DNA from: Wenzhouxiangella sp.
GTDB taxonomy: Bacteria; Pseudomonadota; Gammaproteobacteria; Xanthomonadales; Wenzhouxiangellaceae
Assembly: GCA_007694885.1 (NCBI GenBank)
Contig: REEW01000070.1
Location: 1-34,810 of the forward strand
Direction of reading: 5' to 3'
Length of the DNA: 34,810 nucleotides
Part shown: piece after piece, positions 28,727 to 34,810 of the stretch
Layout: every line of letters begins with the position of its first letter
Numbering within the stretch: the first letter of the stretch is position 1
Position numbers and translations under genes: made by a program
Notes under the pieces: generated by a model
The model's input: the letters and a program-made list of their open reading frames with translations, nothing else
The model's database searches: none
What the model was told of the DNA's origin: nothing

Positions 28727-29392
28727 ATGGACAAGCACCAATTGACGGTCATCGTCCCGGTCGGGGCAAGCGAGTCGGCGTGGCCGGCGCTGGTCCGGCA
28801 GATCCCGGCAGACTGGCCGATCGTGATGTCGGCAACAACCCGCTGCCCGCCAGACCTGCGTCAGCGCATGCTCTGGCACCGCGGATTGCCCGGCCGGGGA
28901 CGGCAGCTCAACGCCGGAGCCGCCCTCGCCGCGACGCGATGGCTGTGGTTCATCCACGCCGACTCCGAACTCGGCCCCGACGTCTGCGCGGCCATGACCG
29001 CCTGGTGCGCGGGCAAGCAGCGCGGCCTGGCCTACCTCGACCTGGCCTTTCAGAACGACGGTCCATGGCTGACCCGGCTCAACGCCGCCGGCGCCAACCT
29101 GCGTTCGCGCTGGTTCGGCCTGCCCTACGGAGATCAGGGACTGTGCGTCTCGAAGCCGGAGTTTGATCGACTCGGCGGCTTCCGCGAGGACCTAGCACGC
29201 GGCGAAGACCTGGATTTCGTGGTCCGCGCGCGCTCGGCCGGGCTGCCCGCCAGCCGGGTGCCCGGCGTGATCCGGACCAGCGCCCGGCGCTACCGCACCC
29301 AGGGATGGCTGCGCACCACCTGGCAGCACCAGATCAATGCCCGCCGGCTGATTCGAAATGCACGCGGCCAGCGGATCGATACCGCCGCGTGA
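28727..29392 (+). CDS. Family 2-type glycosyltransferase, rSAM/selenodomain-associated transferase 2 (TIGR04283-like)
   Basis: 221 residues from ATG 28727; a TTG two codons earlier is a weaker choice. The GT-A fold shows VIVPVGASE at the start, GRGRQLNAGA near 57-66, a WFIHADSEL variant of the DXD motif near 81-89, LPYGDQGLCV near 139-148 and EDLDFVVRA near 162-170. Members of this subfamily lie with a radical SAM/Cys-rich protein, and in database names are called arsenosugar-biosynthesis glycosyltransferases. Its stop overlaps the GTG start of the next gene. Confidence 0.88.
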   Translation: MDKHQLTVIVPVGASESAWPALVRQIPADWPIVMSATTRCPPDLRQRMLWHRGLPGRGRQLNAGAALAATRWLWFIHADSELGPDVCAAMTAWCAGKQRGLAYLDLAFQNDGPWLTRLNAAGANLRSRWFGLPYGDQGLCVSKPEFDRLGGFREDLARGEDLDFVVRARSAGLPASRVPGVIRTSARRYRTQGWLRTTWQHQINARRLIRNARGQRIDTAA

Positions 29393-30078
29393 CCGCCGTT
29401 GCCATCTTCGTCAAGACGCCGGGGCTCTCACCGGTCAAATCGCGCCTGGCCGCCGACCTGGGCCGCGAGCGGGCAATCGAGTGCCATCTGCGCTGTGCCG
29501 AAACCATTGCCGCAGTGGCCGCACAAGCCGCCGTCGGGCCGGTTTACTGGGCGGTGGCCGAAGCCGACGGCATCGGACATCCGGCCTGGAGCGGGTATCC
29601 GAGGCTGATTCAAAAGGGCCCTGGCCTGGGAGCGCGCATGCAGGCGGTTCACGATGAACTGGTCCGGCGACATCAAAGCGCCGTGCTGATCGGCGCCGAT
29701 CTCCCCCAACTCCGAGGTGACGATCTGGCCCGTGCCGCCGCCCACCTGGGCGCACGCGACCCGCAGGGCGTCATCGGGCCGGCCCGCGACGGCGGCTTCT
29801 GGCTGGTCGGCGCCAACCACCAGCTGCCGCGCGCGGTCTGGCAGGCACCCGTCTACGGAGGCGCACGCGTGCTCCAGGACTTCCTGGATGCCGATCACAG
29901 TCGTTGTCCATGGACCCGGCTGCCGGAAAGAACCGACCTGGACGGGGCCGCGGATCTGGACCAGGTCATCGAGGAAATCCGCGCACTCGAACAACCACAT
30001 GAACTTCAGCTGCGATTGCTACAGTGGCTCGCAGACCTGCAGCCCCATCTCCACCCTTCGAGTCAACGCCTACCGTGA
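29389..30078 (+). CDS. rSAM/selenodomain-associated transferase 1 (TIGR04282-like, DUF2064)
   Basis: 229 residues from a GTG start inside the GTGA overlap at 29389-29392. The nucleotidyltransferase-like fold is seen from VAIFVKTPGLSPVKSRLA (about 4-21), QKGPGLGARM, AVLIGADLPQL (about 100-110), and IGPARDGGFWLVGA (about 130-143), the conserved DUF2064 blocks. It probably transfers a sugar or nucleotide group. The end again overlaps the next start as GTGA, so all three genes form one tightly coupled unit. Confidence 0.88.
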   Translation: MTAVAIFVKTPGLSPVKSRLAADLGRERAIECHLRCAETIAAVAAQAAVGPVYWAVAEADGIGHPAWSGYPRLIQKGPGLGARMQAVHDELVRRHQSAVLIGADLPQLRGDDLARAAAHLGARDPQGVIGPARDGGFWLVGANHQLPRAVWQAPVYGGARVLQDFLDADHSRCPWTRLPERTDLDGAADLDQVIEEIRALEQPHELQLRLLQWLADLQPHLHPSSQRLP

Positions 30079-31037
30079 AAGACACCGCTCCATTGCTTCA
30101 AACCACCGGGTTTCCGCCGATTCGGCGCGCCTCCGTTGAAACCCTGCAGCTCAACCTGGGCTACCTGTGCAATCTCAGTTGCATTCACTGCCATGTGGCC
30201 GCCGGGCCCAAGCGCACCGAGCTGATGAGCCGGTCCACCATGATCACGGCGCTGCAGGTTGCCGAACGCTTCCGGGTTCAAACGCTGGACCTGACCGGTG
30301 GCTCTCCGGAGATGAACCCCGATTTCGGCTGGCTGGTTGAGCAAGCGAGAGAACGTGGAATGCACGTCATGGATCGGCTCAACCCAACCATCATGGAAGA
30401 ACCCGGCTACGAATGGGTCGGGGAATTCCTTGCCGAGCATCAAGTCGAAGCGATCGCTTCCCTGCCCTGCTATTCGCGCGACAACGTCGATGCCCAGCGC
30501 GGCAACGGCGTTTTCGAGGCCTCGATCACCGCGCTGCAGCGGCTCAACCGTCTTGGTTACGGAAAACCCGGCAGCGGGCTGATTCTCAACCTGGTCTATA
30601 ACCCGCTGGGCCCGGTTTTGCCCCCGGATCAGCCAAGACTTGAAGCCGAGTACAAGAAGTTCCTCGGTGACGCGTTTGGCCTGGAATTCAACCGTCTGTT
30701 CACCATCACCAATATGCCGATCAAGCGCTTTGGCGCCATTCTTCTCTCCAAGGGCCAGTTCGACGAGTACATGAGCTTGCTGAAAAACGCCTATGAGCCG
30801 GGGAATCTGAAGTCGGTAATGTGCCGCAATCTGATCAGCGTCGATTATCTTGGCCGCGTCTACGACTGCGATTTCAACCAGATGCTGGGATTGCCGCTGG
30901 GCGGAGCCGAAAAGTCGATGGAACTGCATCATCTGCTGGAAGTCTCCGACCTGCCGCGAGCCATCGGCGTGGCCGACCACTGCTTCGGCTGTACGGCCGG
31001 TCAGGGTTCAAGCTGCGGCGGAGCACTGAGTTCTTAG
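30075..31037 (+). CDS. Radical SAM/Cys-rich protein, ArsS-like (TIGR04167, DUF3641)
   Basis: 320 residues from a GTG start. The radical SAM cluster motif is CNLSCIHC with C32, C36 and C39. LDLTGGSPEMNP and TNMPIKRFG are typical of the family. The C-terminal Cys-rich domain ends HCFGCTAGQGSSCGG (C303, C306, C314), the region that holds selenocysteine in some relatives; here every position is cysteine. The arsenic-related member ArsS converts an arsenic-methyl intermediate in arsenosugar synthesis, but no arsenite methyltransferase gene lies in this window, so the substrate is open. Confidence 0.9.
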   Translation: MKDTAPLLQTTGFPPIRRASVETLQLNLGYLCNLSCIHCHVAAGPKRTELMSRSTMITALQVAERFRVQTLDLTGGSPEMNPDFGWLVEQARERGMHVMDRLNPTIMEEPGYEWVGEFLAEHQVEAIASLPCYSRDNVDAQRGNGVFEASITALQRLNRLGYGKPGSGLILNLVYNPLGPVLPPDQPRLEAEYKKFLGDAFGLEFNRLFTITNMPIKRFGAILLSKGQFDEYMSLLKNAYEPGNLKSVMCRNLISVDYLGRVYDCDFNQMLGLPLGGAEKSMELHHLLEVSDLPRAIGVADHCFGCTAGQGSSCGGALSS

Positions 31038-31086
31038 AAAACCGTCCCGGGGCGGGCCGAAACTCGCGCGTTCGGGCGTCTCCGCG

Positions 31087-31092
31087 TATGCT
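31087..31092 (+). promoter_or_regulatory. Candidate -10 box of the GNAT gene
   Basis: TATGCT lies 43 nt upstream of the ATG at 31136 in the gap after the radical SAM gene. No -35 box is clear. Confidence 0.3.
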
Positions 31093-31135
31093 ATGAGCCA
31101 GGTTTCTTCCATCGACTGGCGCCGACCCCGCATCC

Positions 31136-31705
31136 ATGTCATCAGAACCCGCGCAACCTGACCGTTTCACCACCCTGCCACTGGGATTGGCATGGTGCGA
31201 GGCGATTGTGCTGGCTGACGGCCAGCGTCTGATCATGCGCCCGATTCAGCCCAATGACGTCGAGCGGCTTCAGCGCAGCTTCAAGACCCTGAGCCCGCAC
31301 GATGTCCGAATGCGCTTCATGCACCCGCTCAAGGAACTGACACCGGCCTTTGCCCGCCAACTGACCCGGATCGATCCTGAGCGGGCCTTTGCCCTGGTCC
31401 TGGTCGAAGCAAAACCACCGGAAGAAGCGCTGATCGGGGCCGTGGCGCGCGTGGCCCTGGATGACGATGGACGAGAAGCGGAATTCGCCATTGTCGTCGG
31501 ACCCGACATTCGACGCTTCGGGCTTGGCAGGTACCTGATGAAACAGCTGATCAACTGGTGCCGGGAAAAGCGTCTGGAGGTTCTGTACGGTTTTATCCTG
31601 CAAGAAAATCGACCCATGCAGAAACTGGCCGAAGAACTGGGCTTTGAAATCGGACCGACTGACGAAGATACCGGCGTCGTTCTGGCAAGACTGGCGCTTG
31701 ACTGA
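31136..31705 (+). CDS. Stand-alone GNAT acetyltransferase (Pat-domain-like)
   Basis: 189 residues. The GNAT fold spans about 25-188: LIMRPIQPNDVERLQRSF with LSPHDVRMRFMHP, as in the acetyltransferase domain of protein lysine acetylases of the Pat/YfiQ type. The acetyl-CoA loop is VGPDIRRFGLGRYLMKQL (about 121-138), and ENRPMQKLAEELGF follows. The large CoA-ligase-like part of Pat is absent. A protein-lysine substrate is possible but not proven. Confidence 0.85.
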   Translation: MSSEPAQPDRFTTLPLGLAWCEAIVLADGQRLIMRPIQPNDVERLQRSFKTLSPHDVRMRFMHPLKELTPAFARQLTRIDPERAFALVLVEAKPPEEALIGAVARVALDDDGREAEFAIVVGPDIRRFGLGRYLMKQLINWCREKRLEVLYGFILQENRPMQKLAEELGFEIGPTDEDTGVVLARLALD

Positions 31706-31740
31706 ATTCAGCGGCAAGGCAGGACCGTTGCCACTACGGA

Positions 31741-33024
31741 CTAATTGTTCATGTCGAGGGTTTCGGTCGCTTCCTGGATCATGTAGCCCTGCATGTAGTC
31801 GGCCCCGCTACGCCAAAGGTTGGCCGCGATACTGGCATCCTCGACCATGGGCATGATGATCTTGGTGCCTTTCTTGCGCACCGGCTTGCTGATCTCGGCA
31901 AAGCGCTGCTCCAAATCCGCTTCACTGCCCAGGCGGCGCACGAAATCAGGCGACATCTTCACGTAATCCACGCGCAGACTGTCGGCCAGCAAATCCCATT
32001 TGCTGTGCTCATCGGCGCGCGAGAAGCAGACTTCCAGGCCGATCTCGTCGGCCAGGGCAAGGAACCTTTCGGTGCCTTTGAGATTGGAGAGTGCATCCTC
32101 CAGAGCAAAATCGATGATCAGTTTCCCGGACACTCCCGGATAGGCTTCAGCCTGCTTGCGCAGCCAGTCACGGCGTTCTTCGCTGTTCAACAAGCTCTCC
32201 CCCTGACTGAGAAAGAACTTGACCGGCTGGAGGTCGTATTCGTGGGACAAAAGCCGGATCGCCCGCTGCAGCATCCAGCGATCCAGCACGCCCAGCACGC
32301 CGGCCTCCCGAGCCACATCAACAAAATCCGCGGCCGTGATCAGCGAGCCATCGGCTGCACTGAGCCGCGGCAACAGCTGGAATATTTCCGAAGGCTCCCC
32401 GGCCGTGGACATCAACGGCTGGAACAGAATCTTGAGCGCGTCCTTGCGCAGCGACTCCATCAACAAGCCGAGCATTTGCCGATTGCCCGTGCTGGCCTGT
32501 CCGAAAGACACTTCAGGTCGGATCCGCCGAATCTCGTTGCCGCCGGCCGCGCTCAGTTGCTCGGCGCCCGACACCACGCTCAGCAGCAAGCGATCGGCGC
32601 TGGTGAATCGATGATCAAATTCCGCGTAAGCCAGACTGACCGACAGCGCCAGCTCTTCCTCGCCAACGGAAAAATGACGCGCCCCGATCAAGTCATGCAG
32701 CTTGTTGGCCTGCTTTTCGGCCGTCCGCAGCGAGCTATGAGGAAGCCAGCCGATGACCGATCGTTCGTTGAATGCGCAGGTCACCACGTCGATATCGAGC
32801 TCCTCGGCGATCAGCTCGTGAAGCTCTTCGATCAGGCCGAACAGGCCGCTGTAGCCGAATTGCTTGCGAAGCTTCGGCCAGTGGTCCAGCATCAGGCAAA
32901 AGCAGGCCGCCGGCTGGTCCGACTCGCTGCCGGCAAAGACCTTGTAGGCTCGAGTCAGCTCAAGGAGAAACTGCTCTGCAGCCATCCTCTGTCCAGTCTC
33001 GCGGATTCGCGCAGCACTTACCAT
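31741..33024 (-). CDS. Degenerate GGDEF-EAL protein, probable c-di-GMP receptor or scaffold
   Basis: 427 residues. Residues about 36-172 align with a GGDEF domain whose signature is replaced by FNERSVIGWLP (85-95); the end still has GGNEIRRI (161-168). Residues about 183-424 align with an EAL domain: LKILFQPL (197-204), then QLLPR (216-220) where EALLR is expected. The metal-binding NxS and DDFGTG loops are lost, while VDYVKMSPD (352-360), E395 and QGY (412-414) remain. Neither synthesis nor hydrolysis of c-di-GMP is expected, as in FimX. An internal ATG at 32985 is an alternative start. Confidence 0.83.
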   Translation of the reverse strand: MVSAARIRETGQRMAAEQFLLELTRAYKVFAGSESDQPAACFCLMLDHWPKLRKQFGYSGLFGLIEELHELIAEELDIDVVTCAFNERSVIGWLPHSSLRTAEKQANKLHDLIGARHFSVGEEELALSVSLAYAEFDHRFTSADRLLLSVVSGAEQLSAAGGNEIRRIRPEVSFGQASTGNRQMLGLLMESLRKDALKILFQPLMSTAGEPSEIFQLLPRLSAADGSLITAADFVDVAREAGVLGVLDRWMLQRAIRLLSHEYDLQPVKFFLSQGESLLNSEERRDWLRKQAEAYPGVSGKLIIDFALEDALSNLKGTERFLALADEIGLEVCFSRADEHSKWDLLADSLRVDYVKMSPDFVRRLGSEADLEQRFAEISKPVRKKGTKIIMPMVEDASIAANLWRSGADYMQGYMIQEATETLDMNN

Positions 33025-33030
33025 GTCAAT

Positions 33031-33216
33031 TCAATGCAACCCCAGACCACGAGCGAGGCGATTCAACTCTGCAAGCTCCAGCGCTGCATTGCGCAACTGA
33101 CGCCGCAAAGCCCCCTGCCGCCGCTCGAAATCAACTTTTGGCTCTTCGGTCAGGTTACCACTTTTGGCGGTTTCACGAAATTCCCGCTCCAGCAACCCCG
33201 GAATCAATGACGGCAT
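33031..33216 (-). CDS. Possible small protein (61 residues) upstream of the degenerate GGDEF-EAL gene
   Basis: Not recognised. The protein is charged and mostly helical: about 29-58 read as an amphipathic helix (DFERRQGALRRQLRNAALEL with L/A repeats). There is no signal peptide or membrane span. It ends 6 nt before the next start on the same strand, which supports a shared transcript, but the ribosome site is weak and GC-rich DNA gives many chance frames of this length. Confidence 0.4.
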   Translation of the reverse strand: MPSLIPGLLEREFRETAKSGNLTEEPKVDFERRQGALRRQLRNAALELAELNRLARGLGLH

Positions 33217-33320
33217 CCGTCAGCGGCAGCAACGCAACGCCCGCTCACCGGAAGCAAGGCCGATGGTACACGCAAAAGAACGCTCGTGGCGATGAGCGGA
33301 CAAGCAACACTTCCCAGGCC

Positions 33321-33674
33321 CTACTCCGAACAATACAGCTGCCTCAACAATTCAGAATGGAATCGGGACGGTTCCCGGCCATCGAACAGTCCCAGTCGTC
33401 GGGCCCGATCAAAAAAACCCGCAGCCGGCAGGCCCCCGCCGACCCGGCTGACCGCCAGCGCCGAGCGCAGCGGTCGACCAGCCTCGGCGTCTCGCTTCAT
33501 CAGGATTTCCAGCAGTCGCGTGGTCCGGTGGATGCGCTGCGGCCCCGGCATGGCAATGGCATCGGCCAGCTCGAGATAGGTGATGGTGCAACCGCGCAGC
33601 GCGATATCGTCGAGCACCGCCGCCATCGTCTCCAGCGAGCGCTCGCGATCCTCCGCCCCGAGATTGCCGGCCAT
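33321..33674 (-). CDS. Conserved hypothetical 117-residue protein, downstream of lipA
   Basis: I recognise the pattern TITYLELADAIAMPGPQRIHRTT, then LMKRDAEAGRPLRSALAVSR and GGLPAAGFFDRARRLG, from small proteobacterial proteins of unknown function that are often misnamed ribose-phosphate pyrophosphokinase. The first half looks like a helix-turn-helix or winged-helix fold. No phosphoribosyl-pyrophosphate loop is present, so that name is wrong here. It starts 14 nt after the lipA stop and is probably cotranscribed. DNA binding is inference. Confidence 0.75.
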   Translation of the reverse strand: MAGNLGAEDRERSLETMAAVLDDIALRGCTITYLELADAIAMPGPQRIHRTTRLLEILMKRDAEAGRPLRSALAVSRVGGGLPAAGFFDRARRLGLFDGREPSRFHSELLRQLYCSE

Positions 33675-33688
33675 TCAAGCCATCCCGG

Positions 33689-34696
33689 TCAGGCGACGGT
33701 CTCGTCGAGCCCGCAGTTGTTTTTTTCAAAGACCCGGTCAGCGCGGTAGCTGGAACGCACCAGCGGCCCGGATACAACCTCCAGAAAGCCCCTGGCCAGA
33801 CCGATTCTGCGCAGCTCGGCGAACTCCTCGGGCGTTACATAGCGCTCGACCGGCAAATGGTTGATCGTCGGACGCAGGTATTGGCCGAAGGTCAGAATGT
33901 CCACTCCGATGGCGCGCAAATCATCCATGGTCTCGACCAGCTCTTCGCCGGTCTCGCCCAGGCCCACCATCAGACTGGTCTTGGTCAGCACTCCCGGACG
34001 GTGGCGCTTGGCGTGGGCCAGCACGTCCAGAGTCTGCTCGTAACCGGCGCGCGGATCGCGCACCGGGTGGGTCAGGCGCCGCACCGTTTCGACGTTCTGG
34101 GCGAAAACCTCGAGACCGGAGTCGACCACGGTCTCGACGCATTCCGTGCGGCCCTGGAAGTCCGGCGTGAGCGCCTCGACCGCGGTCTGCGGGTTGACCC
34201 GCTTGATCTCGCGCACGCACGCCGCGTAATGGCTAGCCCCGCCATCACTCAGATCGTCGCGGTCGACCGAGGTCAGAACCACGTACTTCAGATCCATCAA
34301 CCGGACCGATTCGGCGGCGTTGACCGGTTCTTCAGCGTCCAGCCAGCCACGCGGATTGCCGGTGTCGACCGAGCAGAAACGGCAGGCCCGGGTGCAGACA
34401 TCGCCCATGAGCATGATGGTCGCCACGCCGTTGGACCAGCACTCACCGATATTCGGGCACTTCGACTCCTGACAGACCGTGGCCAGACGGTGCTGGTTGA
34501 CGTTGCGCTTGACCTGCTCATACTTGCTGCCGGCCACCGGCAGGCGGGCACGCAGCCAGGCCGGCTTGCGCCCGAACGTCGTCGGCTGGGCATTCGGCCG
34601 GGCCTTGATGCCGTCGAGGATAGCGGTAAAGCCCTGCGGCTTGACCACCTTCTGGCCGCTTTTCACGGCGATGGGGATGCGCTTGCTTTCGCTCAT
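33689..34696 (-). CDS. lipA: Lipoyl synthase
   Basis: 335 residues. The enzyme inserts two sulfurs into octanoyl-E2 or H proteins to make lipoate. The auxiliary cluster ligands C75, C80 and C86 ([12 protein letters not shown]) and the radical SAM cluster C101, C105 and C108 (CTRACRFC) are all present, as is the C-terminal RSSYRAD (314-320) whose serine binds the auxiliary cluster. The ATG at 34696 starts the typical MSESKRIPI; a longer frame to 34732 has no support. lipB, often next to lipA, is not seen in the 114 bp up to the right edge. Confidence 0.97.
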   Translation of the reverse strand: MSESKRIPIAVKSGQKVVKPQGFTAILDGIKARPNAQPTTFGRKPAWLRARLPVAGSKYEQVKRNVNQHRLATVCQESKCPNIGECWSNGVATIMLMGDVCTRACRFCSVDTGNPRGWLDAEEPVNAAESVRLMDLKYVVLTSVDRDDLSDGGASHYAACVREIKRVNPQTAVEALTPDFQGRTECVETVVDSGLEVFAQNVETVRRLTHPVRDPRAGYEQTLDVLAHAKRHRPGVLTKTSLMVGLGETGEELVETMDDLRAIGVDILTFGQYLRPTINHLPVERYVTPEEFAELRRIGLARGFLEVVSGPLVRSSYRADRVFEKNNCGLDETVA

Positions 34697-34702
34697 GGCG
34701 GG

Positions 34703-34708
34703 ATTATC
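34703..34708 (-). promoter_or_regulatory. Candidate extended -10 of lipA, next to the start codon
   Basis: On the minus strand TGG-GATAAT forms a TGn extended -10 whose hexamer ends 6 nt before the lipA ATG. No Shine-Dalgarno sequence lies between. A start point at or beside the ATG would make the transcript leaderless. Confidence 0.45.
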
Positions 34709-34747
34709 CCACGAGGCTCGGCCAGGTGCCATGAAGTTTATGGAAGG

Positions 34748-34766
34748 CAGGGGTCAGGGGTCAGGG
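34748..34766 (+). repeat. Short G-rich tandem repeat upstream of lipA
   Basis: The 7-bp unit GGGGTCA occurs twice in tandem and a third partial GGG follows. The remaining bases to the right edge show no gene. The repeat could be the edge of a dispersed intergenic element, but only one copy is in view. Confidence 0.5.
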
Positions 34767-34810
34767 ATTTGACGCGACCAGTTGTGCAGCCTGCCGCATC
34801 GGGGTTGTCG

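Noticed and set aside
30960-31037. Selenocysteine codon in the radical SAM protein
   Set aside because: The Cys-rich end uses TGC or TGT codons throughout and the frame ends in TAG. No in-frame TGA with a following stem-loop is seen.

Overview
The window is GC-rich, gene-dense chromosomal DNA from a member of the Gammaproteobacteria. Evidence for this is the block yhbY | rlmE-ftsH-folP-glmM in its E. coli-like order, together with family members typical of that class: DarP/YjgA, ZapG/YhcB, a YaiL-type DUF2058 protein, an OxyR whose two redox cysteines sit at the E. coli positions, and lipA. High GC, very short intergenic gaps and -10-like hexamers without recognisable -35 boxes would fit a lineage near the Xanthomonadales/Chromatiales (for example Wenzhouxiangellaceae-like). 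That placement is inference. No insertion sequence, prophage, CRISPR array or rRNA was seen, and no gap exceeds 300 bases.

Layout. 1-136: 3' end of tmRNA and its terminator. 233-1970: darP, a zinc-ribbon methyltransferase, and convergent zapG. 2047-5099: a GNAT-nitrilase fusion divergent from xseA. 5121-11000 (minus): rlmE-ftsH, a terminator, then folP-glmM-2OG oxygenase. 11105-13774 (plus): yhbY, an Mth938-like protein and an exported S9 peptidase. 13880-18014 (plus): AidB-like dehydrogenase, YfcC-family transporter and oxyR. 18026-22565 (minus): an ABC ATPase/permease/GldG-like/DUF4340 operon. 22740-24661 (plus): an aspartoacylase-type metallohydrolase, a PspB-like small protein and a DUF502 membrane protein. 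24709-25996 (minus): DUF2058 and a Mip-type FKBP. 26116-28659 (plus): an apparently autoregulated GntR/ABC exporter operon with an unrecognised 94-residue first gene. 28727-31037 (plus): two rSAM/selenodomain-associated transferases and a radical SAM/Cys-rich protein. 31136-31705 (plus): a GNAT. 31741-34696 (minus): lipA, a 117-residue conserved protein, a possible 61-residue protein and a degenerate GGDEF-EAL protein.

How the genes work together. The rlmE-ftsH-folP-glmM block joins ribosome maturation, membrane proteolysis, folate and cell-wall precursor synthesis. Thirteen gene junctions use 4-nt ATGA/GTGA/TTGA overlaps, which suggests widespread translational coupling. The parts most worth a second look are the GntR operon, whose 26-bp palindrome covers the -10 box and which encodes an unknown small membrane-anchored or exported protein; the radical SAM cluster, which has no methyltransferase beside it; the Gld-like ABC operon in a non-Bacteroidetes background; and the GGDEF-EAL protein that has lost catalytic residues in both domains.
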